From positions 13,130,758-13,194,757 of the forward strand of contig AP025074.1 of NCBI GenBank assembly GCA_036186865.1: a DNA stretch of 64,000 nt, given 5' to 3'. Source of the stretch: Eustoma russellianum. Taxonomy: Eukaryota > Streptophyta > Magnoliopsida > Gentianales > Gentianaceae. Within the stretch, counting starts at the first letter, position 1, and the number at the start of each line of letters is the position of its first letter. The translations under genes were made by a program, and so were the position numbers. Positions 41,899 through 55,400 of the stretch are shown here, in pieces. The notes under the pieces are model-generated. The model was given only the letters and a program-made list of their open reading frames with translations. It did not search any database and had not been told where the DNA came from.

Positions 41899-43394
41899 GA
41901 ATGTGGAGGAGACTTTCCATTTTCAAATTTGTGGCCATATAGCTTCCACCAAATATGTCTCCATTTAATGAACTATTTAGTTCATTAACTTAAGCACTTC
42001 AGTTAATGAACTAGTTTAGTTCATTAATTGTAGCACCTGAAATTAGTACAAAGACAACAAATATTTGTCATATGATGTAAGCTTTAACGCTTCATGGCTT
42101 GTTAGTACAGCAACAATATATATGCATATAAAGCATGTTTATCACATAAACGTGTCAAGTAATAATTTGTTCATGCATTACGTAAACACGTAGTCTTTAA
42201 ATTATGCATTTGTAAATCACTCAAACTTTTTTTCTCAACACATAAAGTTACTAATGACTGTTTTCTCCAGCTAGTTTGTCATGTTTCCCCCACACAGGAG
42301 TGAAGCTACCCCTACAAATCTAATCTAACTATCCCCACGAATGTTTGGAAGTTACTATTTCCTTGTTGCATATGACCTTAAACTTCAAAATACTGCTTGC
42401 TTGCTATCTTGTTGTGCAGTTACAATCTCCATGTGACTGAGACTTATAGAGACTTGGAAGCCTCCAGCCACCCGTTTGATATTTTACGGGATAAACCAGA
42501 AGGACTTTGTTTTTACTCCTTTTCTCTTGCTATAAGCTTCATCTATCACTACTATGGTTGAGATTGGTTATAGTTGGGCAAAAGTTTAGGAAACCTACGT
42601 GGGGCCAGTACTGCCTTTTGTCTACTATGTTAACCGAACCTAGATGGCCTGGTTGTTATGACCTTCAATAGCAACACGCGATCCAGCCATCATTCTATTT
42701 TATTGTTCGAGATGGAACTAACATTTGGTAGTTTTGTAAGCCAACTATATAATATAGCCCAATCAACTTGATACGCGTTGGCAATCCCATTTATATTTGT
42801 GTATTAGCTCCAAGACCCTAGAACCGTGGTCATATAAGACCACCTTTTGTAAAGGTTGACACTAGCTATAGCGATCATACTGTAAGCGCCTATATTCCTA
42901 CTTTGCTTCGACTATACACTTAGTTGTTTGATTGAAAGTACATTTTGTAAATCCACCTATTTTGACTTATATATGAAATTTAATTTTAAAAAGAGTTTAA
43001 AACACCAAGTCAGCCTATCAAGAAACACGACGAGACATCAAATATCTGACATCAAGTAATAGTGGCATAATATCACGAAGAGGTTGAAAAGATGAGCAAT
43101 ACAGAAATGACTGATACAAGAGCAACCTTTGCCAAACATCAAGTGGTGGCCTTTGAAATATAGACATGATAAAAAGAAAAAGAGCAGATGAAGAAGAAGA
43201 GAGAGACCCAACAAAAAGAAGAAACTTGTTTATACAAGAACATTCATATTGATACACACTCCTAGTAGAGTACAACTGGCGGCATCAAATATTCAGCTGC
43301 TTTAGTTTGATGACACATATACGATATGTATTTTTCCCCAATAGGAGGAGGTAGTCTACTCAAAATGGCAGGTAGGATAGAAATTCTTCTTTAT
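41899..43394. other. Non-coding; includes 3' flank / UTR of the host gene
   Basis: No coding domain is seen. The part nearest 43394 must include the 3' UTR of the minus-strand DUF1517 gene; AATAAA on the minus strand overlaps the stop region (TGAATAAAG, 43389-43397). A short repeat GAACTA(T/G)TTTAGTTCATTAA occurs twice near 41965-42025. The remainder is unidentified. Confidence 0.45.
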
Positions 43395-43487
43395 TCAGAG
43401 AGGACGCAACAATGGGTAATCTTCCAGCAATTCGCGCTCGGATAACGCGTCTTCTTCATTCTGGGGTGTCCACAGAACTTCCACTGC
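43395..43487 (-). CDS. FLAP1: Exon 6 (terminal) of the FLAP1-like gene
   Basis: Acceptor CCATGCAG precedes GCA GTG GAA. It encodes AVEVLWTPQNEEDALSERE and LLEDYPLLRPL, then TGA at 43397-43395. The intron before it is only 77 bp. Confidence 0.9.
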   Translation of the reverse strand, partial: AVEVLWTPQNEEDALSERELLEDYPLLRPL

Positions 43488-46400
43488 CTGCATGGAGAAA
43501 TAATGATTTAGGAGACAAGAATAGGGACACAATGGTTATTTGAGGATATATGATTCTCAATTACCAGTGTCTTGCTTGAAGGAATAGACGCAAGCTTTTG
43601 CAGGGCTTCCTTCAACTCTGAATTACCATTTATGGTAGGAAGCTTATGTACTCCTTCAGCAGCAACCAGAATTGTTACCTATAATTGCAAATCGTGCACT
43701 GTAAGTGGAGCAAAAAGGAATTTGAGAAAAAATTAACTATATGTGCACACTTCAGCAGAAGTAACAAAAAAAGAAAAGAGGAGGGGTGGAACGGCATTGG
43801 TCCGTCTTTGCGTGTATCTTTACTTGAAGGCAATGATTCACCTAACATATTTTCAGACCAATATAATAACATATCCAATACAACGCAAATGGAACTTCAG
43901 ATAAGATCAGGATATTTCTAATTTTATATCGCATTGTATACAGTAAACATCATTCACAATTAAAAGACAACGACGACGACAACATTACCCTATTGTCTCA
44001 AGGCTCCCGCCTATAGCGGGGTATAGAAGGTCGGATGTTTCACGATTTAAAGACAAATCGGCACTAAAGTAATGAAACCTGTTTCAGAAAAGGGATGCAT
44101 GTTGGGAGATTACGATCACCACCTCCAATTCTGATATTCACAAATAAAGTTGTAAACAAATTACAAGAGTGAACACAAGTTAAACCTTGGCTGATTATTA
44201 AGCACAAGAACTGCTAACAAAGTCAGAGAAAGATTGCTGGCAATCTTGCGCGACATATATAACTGCTAACAAGGTTTAAGACATAGAACACGACGACGAC
44301 GACAACAATATATCCTAACAACAGCAAAAGTTATCGCTAGAGTCTGGAGAGGGTGAGAGACAGCCAAACAATACCTCTATCCCAAAGGATAGAGAGTTTG
44401 CTTCCAGTAAGACCCCGTCTCTATATATACATGTGTAGATGACACAATAATAGGGATATGGTATGCTAGTGTGTTAGTGAAGGAGTTTAGTAAATACAAA
44501 TAGACAGCTTCCGATAAAATAGTCATAATCGTGTATAAAAAAATAACCGAGGTAAACTAGAAAAGATGCATTTTCACTTCATCATAAGACTTAAAATATT
44601 TTTAAATGGATTACTACCATTATATCTATAAGAAAACGGTGTTAACCTAAGATTATAGTATCAAGAATCTCTTGAGTTCTGAAGAGACAAATTGAAACAA
44701 GTGAAAGAAGTTCCCTAACCACTATGTACTCGTTACTGAATCCACTAGCTCTCTGGCTTGTTGAGCTTCTCTTCTTTATATTATTCACATTGACGAGTGT
44801 CTCTTCGTCAAACTTTCCACGTTCTTCAATGGAAAGCTGATTAAATCTCTTCTCTCCTTCCTCCATGCTCCTCTTAATATCAGCCTGCATTGAACCAACA
44901 AGAAACGAAAGATAAGCATGAAAACAAACTCTTAGGCATAAAAGCCAATTGAAGTGAACAGATGCGATATATTTTTCATGGCTGCAATGGGCAACTGTGG
45001 AAAATATTTTCTGTTTTTCAATGCACATGGACAGAATCTAGAGAGAAGATAGATAAAGGAAAACCTTATCATGCATGAAGATACTAAGAGCACCTTACTA
45101 CCAAAACATTTAAATCTTTAATCACGAGGTAAAGATTTGTGGACGGAAGTTGCAAGTACGGCAACTAGAAGTTGCTAAAAAAGCCAACTTGAAGATTCAC
45201 AAACATCAGTACCAGATTCAGATCCCTTACCGATGAATAAGCAGAGATACAATAATCTGGATGTCGAAGCAAAGCTAGAGTTGTCTCTGAAATCAAAGGA
45301 GAACAAATTTATTACTCAGTGCACTTTAAAACTAATGAACATTGGGTGAGCTCAAGAATTAGCTTTAGAAGAAAATAAGGTGAAACCAAAGGAATTTGCA
45401 CATAAAAGAACCACAAACTTCAGTCACAAAATGCAGAACAAAAATACACACAGATCATTCTTCCAAAATAAACACGATGCCTGAATGCAACGACCAAGAG
45501 ATCTAAAGACAAATATTGAAGATGTAAACAATATTCATTAACTCTCAAGCTTGTAATTAAGAAGTACACCAAAGTAACTTTGTAGTTCTCTACTTAAAGA
45601 TAAACCAAAAAAAAAACTGTCCTTTATATATAGGACATACACACGAATCCTAACGGTAACAAATCTGCCAATGATAACGGCTACAAACAGTAACCAAAAA
45701 AACAAATATTTTATCTATTCTTTTCAACACGCCCTTTCAAGCTTGGTGTAGAGGTTAATACAACCAAGCTTGCTAAGTAAGTCATAAAAGATCTTTATGG
45801 ACACAGCCTTGGTAAAGATATCTGCAACTTGCTGTTGAGAAGACACGTGTAAAATTCGAATAACTTTAGCTTCAATCTTCTCCCGAATAAAATGGCGATC
45901 AATTTCTATATGCTTGGACTTATCATGTTGTATTGGGTTTTCAATCATATAATGGCAGAAATATTGTCACAATACAACTGGATAGGTAAAGTGATATGAA
46001 CACCCAGATCATTTAGAACCCGTCTAATCCAGAGCCCTTCACATAATCCCAAAGCTAACGCCCGCAAATCCGCTTCAGCACTACTTCGAGACACAACTTG
46101 TTTTTTTACTCCGCCAAGTAATAAGATTTCCCCAGAGAAAAGTCCCATATCCAGTGGTGGATCTCATATCAGTGCGCGAACCACCCCAGTCAGCATCAGT
46201 AAACACATTCAATCCCCTATCTTCTGTCTTTTTAAAAAGAAGACCTTGACCAGGAGCATTCTTTAGGTACCTGAGGATTCTCATAGCAGCAGTAAGATGA
46301 TGTGAAGTAGGATTATGCATAAACTGACTAATATAGCTCACAGCATAGCATATATCTGGTCTAGTATACGAAAGATATATTAATTTACCAACTAAGCGCT

Positions 46401-49400
46401 GATAACTTAGCTTATCAGTAAGCTCCGCATTCCCAGATTTAAATCTGGTATCAGCATTAACAGGAGTAGTGGATGGCTTGCATCCAAGCATACCTGTCTC
46501 AGACAATAAATCTAGAACATATTTTCTTTGGGAAATGCTAATACTATCCTTAGTTCTTCCAATTTCCATTCCTAAAAAATACCGAAGATAGCCCAGATCT
46601 TTAAGATCAAAAACAGTAGCTAAGTGACTTTTTATATTTTCAATTCCCTGATTGTCATTCCCAGTAAGAATTATATCATCAACGTAAACAATCAAAATAG
46701 TTATCTTGCCAGACCCCAACCCTTTAATAAACATAGTGTGATCACTATGTGTTTGTGTAAAGCCATATGTAGTAACAACACTAGTAAACCTCCTAAACCA
46801 TTCCCTGGGAGATTGTTTCAATCCATAAAGTGCCTTTTTTAATTTACATACTTTACCTTGATTCTCAGAATTAACAAAACCAGGAGGAATGTCCATAAAT
46901 ACAACTTCATCAAGATTTCCATTCAAAAATGCATTTTTAACATCAAGTTGCATTAATTTCCAGTCTAAATTTACTACTAACATAAACAGTATTCTAATGG
47001 TGTTAAGTTTTGCAACTGGTGCAAATGTCTCTAAATAATCTATACCATGTGTTTATGTAAATCCTTTTGCCACTAGCCTAGCTTTATATCTACTAATTGA
47101 GCCATATTATATTTAATGGAGAAGACCCATTTACAGCCAACCACTTTCATTCCTTTCTGTTTATCTATCACTTCCCATGTCTGATTATTAACTAATGCAG
47201 TCATCTCTTTCTGAACTGCAGCATTCCACTTAGGATGAGATAAAGCTTCAGCAATAGACCCAGGTATTTTAGTTGAGTCTAAAGCTGTAGTAAAAGCACT
47301 GAATAGTGGAGTCAGAGAAGCATAAGATACATATTTACTTAATGGATATTTGGTACAAGTTCGTATACCTTTACGAAGAGCAATAGACATATTATCCAGA
47401 ACAGCATCCATATGATGTGGTTCTGTTTCTGTTTCTGAAGTAAGAGTTTGCAAACCTGGTTCCGTTGATTCAGAGGAATTAGACTTATCCTGTAAATTTT
47501 CAGTTATGCCCTGATTCTCCGAAGTAAATTGATCAATGTGCATCCCTTGTTGTGTCATCTGGGAATGTTTTCTTCTATGATACACCTGAGTAATAGGTTT
47601 CTGCTGATTTTGATCATGATGTTTTATTATAGCTTCATGAATACCTGTGTTAGAGTCAAAAGAAGTAGGAATATTTCCTGTGGGATACTCAAGTAAACCA
47701 TTATTATTAGATGAGATATTAATGACATTCCAAAAATCAAAGTCTGTCAATCTTAAAGAATCATTAGACTGAGGATAAAAACTACGGTGTTCATCAATCT
47801 TAACATCTAGAGTAACATATATCTTTCTAGAATGAGGTTCATAGCATTTGTAACATTTTTTAGTATTAGAGTATCCTATGAAAATACATTTTATAGCTCT
47901 ACTTTCTTACTGCGCATATGAGGTGCAAGGTAAACATAAGCAACACTACCGAAAATATTTGCAGGCAACACAGATATAACATTAGTAAAGGGATATGACT
48001 CTTGAAGGATATCAATGGGAGATCTAAAAGATAAAATTCTAGATGGCATTCGATTAATTAAGTATGTAGCAGTTAAAACTGCTTCACCCCAATAAAACTT
48101 GGGTACATTGTTAGTAAACATGATAGCTCTTGTTACCTCAAGTAGATGCCGGTTCTTCCTCTCTGCCACCCCATTTTGTTGGGGTGTGTGTGTACATGAC
48201 GTTTGATGGTGAATTCCTTGTCCTGCAAGAAAAATCTGTAGAGTCTTGTCCAAGTACTCCAAACCATTTCTGTCCGTATAGTTTTGATACTAGCATTAAA
48301 CTGTTTTTTAACAAAGATAATAAAATTCTGTATAATCTTACTAGCCTCATGTTTATGCTTCATAAGAAAAACCCAAGAAATCCTAGTATGATCATCAATA
48401 AAGGAAATAAACCATCTAGCCCATTGATATTACTCACTCGTGAGGGACCCCAAATATCCGAATGGATTAGATTAAAAACCTGAATAGGAGCATAAGTTTT
48501 TGCTGGATACACTGACTTAGTTTGCTTAGCAAACTCACAGATTTCACACATAATACAAGCTGGATCAATATTCAAAAACAATCTAGGCGTAATCTTCTTA
48601 AGATATACAAAGTTTGGATGACCTAAACGTTTATGCCAAAGCAAAATACAATCTTTGTTAGATTGTCTGGGATCTTCTTTAGTTCCAGCAGCACAACACG
48701 GACCACTATTAGACCCCGAAGGTCCAAAAACGTAGAGTCCATTGAGAGACTTAGCATTGCCAATCCTCTCCCCGTAGAAATCCCCTGAAATATCACTTCA
48801 GATGGTGAGAAAGAAGCAAGGCAATGATTATCTAGAGTCAGCCTTCTGACTGAAATCAGACTGAAGCTTAGATTAGGAATATACAGTACATCATTTAATT
48901 TCAAAATCAAATGATTACTAAGTGTAACTGTTCCCTTCCCAAGTACACTTACTCTAAAACCAGTTGCAACCTGAACGTATCTAGGAGACAGGAAACATTC
49001 AAAATCCATTAGAAGATGTTTCTTATTAGTCATGTGATCAGATGCCCCTGAGTCTATAATCCAGACTGTGTGTTTAGTACTATCATATAAGCTATCGGAT
49101 GTACCTGTTTGATGAGCCATTATAGCAGTAGAAATGGTAGACGTCTCAGATGAAGGTTTATCTAGGTTTTGCTGACCAAGAATCTTGAAGATTGCATCAA
49201 GTTGTTGTTGTATTGGGTTACTTGACTGAGATTCAGATTGTAAACTTGATTGGGAGACTGGCTCAGTATCCATTTGACTTACTAAATGAGCCATTGAACT
49301 CTGAGGCCTTCCCTGACCTCTACCTCCTTTCCAATAATCATTACCCGGACCTCTCCAGTTTGAAGAATTACTTTTCCAATTACTACCAAAAGATCTGGGA

Positions 49401-52400
49401 GGTCTTTGGACCTTAGAGTCAGGTCTACTATAGCAATTATCATAGGTATGTCCTAGACGTTTGCAGAACTTGCAGTAAGGTTTATTATTTGATCCCTTAT
49501 ATGAAGTGAGAGCAGTAGTAGATGTAATGGTTTCAGAGTTGGTTGTTGTAGCTAAAGCAGAACCCTCAGACACTGATGAAGAAATAGATGAGGATCCTAT
49601 CACAACTTTGATTCGGGACTCCTCCATTCGTACCTCTGAGAATGCAGTATTCGGAGTAGGAAAGGGTTTCATCCCTAACAACCTACTTCTTACTGCATCA
49701 AATTCCTTATGTAGACCTTGTAAAAATCTAAAGACTCTCTTTTTTTCTATGAATTTCCTAAACGCAAGATCATCAGCTGGTGAAGACCAGTTGTGAGTTT
49801 CATAAGTATCGAGCTGTTGCCATAACCGTGTGAGTTGAGAGTAGTATGCACTCACAAGTTGGTCCCCTTGTTTCAGTTCAGTGATTTGAGTTTCTAACTC
49901 ATAAATCTCAGCAACATTATCCTTTTGAGAATATAACTCCCTAGCAGCTTTCCAAATACCACTAGCTGTTTGATAGAGAATAAAGTTATCCCCAATCTCT
50001 GGGGTCATTGAACTGATTAGCCATGACATGATCATGGCATTTTCAGTTTTCCACTGCCTATACAGTGGATCAGTAACAACAAGAACTTGCATGTGACCAT
50101 AAAGATAGTCATCCTTACCTCGTCCCATTACAAATAATTCCACAGCCTTGCTCCAAGATAGATAGTTGTGACTATTCAATTTATGGTTAGTCACCATTAT
50201 TGGATTACTATCTAACATCGGAGTAACGGAAGGAGGCATAGTTGAAGCTCCAACAGATGCTCCTGAGGATTCTCCAGTCCTTCGTGTAGCAGAAGAAGGA
50301 GTTGAAATTGAAGACGTATTGTTTAACTAGACAAAAGAAGTTGCAGAAATTGGGTTTGTTGAACCCAGGGAAAAACAGAGAATGACGAAGGTAGGTAGGA
50401 GAAGAATAAGAAAAAACAAATGATGTAATGGTGAAAGTGGTTCAGAGGAAGAAGCTTCTTGTAGAAGCTTTACAATTACACATGTGGTGGAATACACGTG
50501 TCACAACAGGGAACACATGCAGCAATCCATTCCCCTGGATTTTGACACGCACTCACTCCCTTTTGTTGGGATGAGGCCACGTAACTTTGTACTTTTCTCA
50601 AGAAATATTGTTTTTCAAAAAATTGATAACTTTCAAAAAAGTTAACAATAAAATTTCGTGTAAAAATTTACCCGAAGAACTTACACGTGGGACTACTCAC
50701 GTGTGTCCCCTTCTTCTTCTTCTTTACTTTATCTTCTTCACTTTCTCTTTCTCTGCAATTCTCCGTTCTCTGCAACCTTCACTTTGCAGTTCTTTGTATT
50801 ATACTTGCTCTAATACACAAACAAATGCGATTCTTCTCTTTAACAGAGGAATGTTTAGATGCAAGAAGAATATTCTCCGTAAAAAAAATTGTGAGCTCAA
50901 GAACTTAAGAGTCTCAGTCGTAGTGTGAAGAATCAGACTTTTACTGATTCAGTTTCAGATTTTGAGCTTCTAGCTCTGATACCATAAAGACAATATTGAA
51001 GATGTAAACAATATTCATTAACTCTCAAGCTTGTAATTAAGAAGTATACCAAAGTAACTTTGTAGTTCTCTACTTAAAGATAAACAAAAAAAAAACTGTC
51101 CTTTATATATAGGACATACACACGAATCCTAACGGTAACAAATCTGCCAATGATAACGGCTACAAACAGTAACAAAAAAAACAATATTTTATCTATTCTT
51201 TTCAACAAGATCAACATAAAAGTCATAAGTTTAAGGAGTAACCCCTATAATTTCGCACACGTAATCATCCAGAAAGGAGGAGAAATTCAACTGACTAGTT
51301 TAGTAGAATATTTCCTTGAGTAACAGAAAAGTTAACAGAAAAATTCTAGCTCTGGATTTAGTCTTGGTCATGTTGAAATTATTATAGAACAAGTAAAAAT
51401 GAAAACACTTGGTAAAACCAGCTAACAGGTGCAAGAGTTCACAACCAAGATTTCATAGGTGTAGATTGCAGGCAATGAGACCCCCAGAACTAAAACATAT
51501 ATTGCCAAAGAACTGACGTTAAAGAGTTAATTGATTGTTTCCAAGGAATTCCATCGATTCTCCATATGTTCATAACTTCAATTCTATTAGGTGGTGCACT
51601 CTGTGTTTCCTCTAAGTGGCGAAAAAGGCAAAAGCTGAGGGAAACTATACCAAGAAAATGGAGAAGAATTTACCAGTCAAGACATAGCTCAAACCCTCAG
51701 ATGTGGATGTATCAGCACTTTCAGCAATGCGATCAAGATCCTTTTGTAGTGATCTACCCAAACCCAATAAGGCAACCTTCAAAAAAACTAAAACCTACAA
51801 TCAGAAACCGAGAGAAAATCTTCCAAATTAAAAAGCATACAGGTTAAATCATACATAAGCCAAGCAAAGAAAATTAGCTTGTGAGACTAAAGCCACAAAC
51901 AATATGAATTAAGTCAAACATCAAGCTTACAAGTGTACCTCCTAACGTTGGAATCAAGATGCAATAGTCTTTAAGACTAGGGCCAGAAACAATACGAATT
52001 AAGTCACCAAACCAAAAATGCTGAACTCCTTGGACTTAAGTCGAGCTCCACCATCATTGGAAAAGAGAAAACTCGAACCCAGCTCGATTAGAACTATTAC
52101 ATTTTTTTGTAAGTAAAATTTCATATATAAGCCGTGAATGGCAATTTACAAAAGATGGTTGCTTAGAAAAGTAATATCAAGCATAGCATGATCAAATATA
52201 GGTGACATTTTCCTCACAAATAACTAGTGCCAAACTGTACAAAATAGTTGCTAAAACAACAAGTTTAACTTGTTCAAAAAATAAAATGCTTATAACAATG
52301 TCAACCATATTTAGGACTAGAAACAGACAAAGATAACTAAATAGTAAAAAGGCCTAACTATAAGAAGATGAGGAAGATTGAGGATCCTCAAACTCGAAAT

Positions 52401-55400
52401 AAAGAATCCCATTTAACTAAATATTTAGGATTATAACCATTACATGGTGGTCTAAACACAACTTCGAGGTCAGGCTAAACTCTAACGAAATTTTGAACAC
52501 TCCACCCTTTATTAAGGGTCCTCAATTTGCTTGGGATGCCTCCAGAAATTTTTTTATGCCAACTATTCCTTGTAACTAAATGCAATGATAAAGTTGCGCC
52601 GATGCTATGAGTACCACTCCGATGGCATTATGTTAAATGTCCATGTCACCTAGCAAGATTCACAGCATTAGATATACTTTCTTAAACTATGTGAAAAGTG
52701 AAACAAGAACTAAAGAACCTAAATTATGGGGCTTTTCATTTAACTTCAAATAGCGATGCATGGTTAGGCTTGTGCAGCCATTGAACACATGAACTCAACT
52801 CAAAAATCTTTTTTTTGGCAAGTCAAATTTTCATACACACACAAAAACGGGTGGCCGTTACAATAGACAAATAGCAAAAAAAAAACTATTGTTCAGAATA
52901 CGACAAGAAATAGAAGAAAGTTTCTCGTGGAATAAACAAAGACTTCCCAAGTGTAACTATACCCAAACAGAGCTTGGGCCCTAATGGAGACAAAGGAGTC
53001 TAGAGTTACAATTGATGCAAAATAGGTCATCAAGACAGGAAGAATGTGAACTGAATGACTGACTCATCCATTTTAAAAATAATCCCAAATAGACCATATA
53101 TGAACCTTGAACTCAAAAACCTCATCAAGCCATTCAAGTATGAGACCGATTTTGATCTGACCCTTGAACATTCCAAACCAAAAAGCATGTTTCAAACCAT
53201 GTACGAGATGCGCTATCAAGGACCGAAACCTTTGCAAGACCATGAAGGTCCTTATTGGGTAAATATAATTAAAGCCCAAGAAGCCTAACCAGAACATGAG
53301 AGATAGATGATCTGGACTAAAATTTGTCTGCATGCTTTTTGAGAATTTTAAGCTGTAATTAGGCCATTTGTAGCATAGTAGAGCCAGCAAACGCCCCAAC
53401 CAATTTAAGTTGTGTTTTTTAAATTATTTTTGATTATTGTATTATGATAATTAGATAGAAAAGTTCTATTCTTGTTGGTTATGTTTTAGGAATTTTTAAA
53501 CCTATAAATAGGCCATCTTATACATTATGCAACATCCCTTTCAAGAATAAAAGTTGAAAAGAAAATCGAGTTTTGTTCACCTAATCAGATGTGTGCAATT
53601 TCTTTGAAGTGTGTTTATTCAAGCTTCGGTTTTAAATTCAATTAATTCTTTGAGTAGGAACAGTTATCTAAGTTCATCTCCAGGTTGTTCAATAAGATTT
53701 CCGAAGGTCTATCAAAGTTCTTGACAAAAAGATTATTGATAAATCGATGGTTGCTCAACATGGATAAACATCATGTCTAATAAAGTTCGTTGTGGAGCTG
53801 TTTTTCATCAAAGGGTCTAACAAGATTCTTTGTCTTCATCTTTTTCTTTGTGTTCTTTGTGTCCTTCGTATTCTTTGTGAGTTCTTGTCCTTTGTGACAA
53901 CAACAACAACAATATTACCCCATTGCCTTAGAGCCTCTCTCTTATGGCGGGATATAGGGGGTCGGATGTACACAACCATACCCATGTGTTAGAAATGCAT
54001 AGAGGTTGTTTTCCGATGACCCATAATGAAAATTATGTCAAGCTGTGTTGATCAACTGCTACTTCATAATATAAGAAGCGCAGCCAATTTAGTGAGTCAT
54101 TTTGCTTTGTGAGTTCTTCAATATTCTCGTTATCAAGAGGACTTTTAGAAACGGTTTGCTAAGCACGCATCAACATAAGACTTGTAAAAAGCTTGTTTGA
54201 TTGCATGTCCATCAAAGGCATGTAGAAAATTAACCGTAATGATGTCGGCGTTACAAATTCTTCACATTATAACCAAGCATGAGAAACTTATCAATGATGA
54301 AGGCAAAGAGGATATTAGCTCGTCTAGAAATGAATATACACAAAGGAGTAAGTCAAAGCTAACCATATGAACTTTGGTAGATTCTTAGGAAAATATCTTG
54401 AATACGCTTAGCATAATAATGTCATTGCTCATAAAATTCATGCTTCCTGATATCTCTGGCGACTTTATGATATATGAGACTACAGCAAAAATATGGGATG
54501 CAGTCAAGGAAATGTAATCTAAGCAAGACAATTCTGAGTTACATGAAGTTGAAGCACAACTTCACGAAATCAAACAAGAAAACTTGACTGTCAACAAGTA
54601 CTATACACAGTTAACAAAGGCAAGGCAACAAAATTAATGTATTTGAGATACATCGATGGTCTTGTGCATCTATTTTTAAATATATAAATCTAAAACTTAA
54701 CAAAAAAATAATAGTATTTTGATTCTTGACTGGATTACGTTCAGACTTTGACAGTGCAAGAAGTAGAATTGTAAGCATAAAACCTCTGCTTAGTCTCAAG
54801 ACTGCATTTGTTGAAATTACACATGAGAGTAGGAAAAAGGTGATGATAGAGACTATTAGTCCAAATCAAGCCACAGAAACCTCTGCCTTAATCACTGTAA
54901 AGCTAGCGCATGATACAATAGCATTAGCAGCTACGAGACATAATAGTGAATGAGGGAAAGTCTTTATTCATATTGCAAGAAGGCTCTGCATGTAATTGAT
55001 TATTGCTAGAGGTTACATGGCAATCTAGGGGAAAAAAAGCCACCAAGATCATATAACTCCTGGAAATCTTCAACTAGACCAGCATCTTTCGAGACAAGAG
55101 TTGCTAAATTGGTATTAAATACAGTCCAAGGATCTTTTAAACAACATTCTTCCCACGAAAGATCAACTAGAGGCACTACTCCAGCTATTAAATAAACAAC
55201 AAGTCTCCAACGGTCAAAATTGTATACAAGCTAATATGGCAAGCTCAGGAGAATATTATGGAGGTAAGCTACAATCTTGGGCAACAAAACACTTAGATTG
55301 TTGACTTTAGAGCCTCTTATCATATGACACATAATGGTAGCATTCTTTCAGATCATCACTTATTTTCTGTTTCTAAATATGTTAAGATTGCTAATGGAAC

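Larger units (their letters stand above)
45504..51207 (-). mobile_element. Young Copia element in intron 2 of the FLAP1-like gene
   Basis: Target duplication AGATC (45499-45503, 51208-51212) flanks 226-bp and 223-bp LTRs that differ by one clear substitution and a few single-base run differences. LTRs begin TGTTGAAAAG and end CTTTA in element sense. A Met-tRNA primer site and a purine tract are in place. Gag and pol are on the minus strand in the normal Copia order, with several frameshifts and stops despite near-identical LTRs. Orientation is the same as the host gene, so its LTR polyadenylation signal could act on gene transcripts. Confidence 0.93.
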
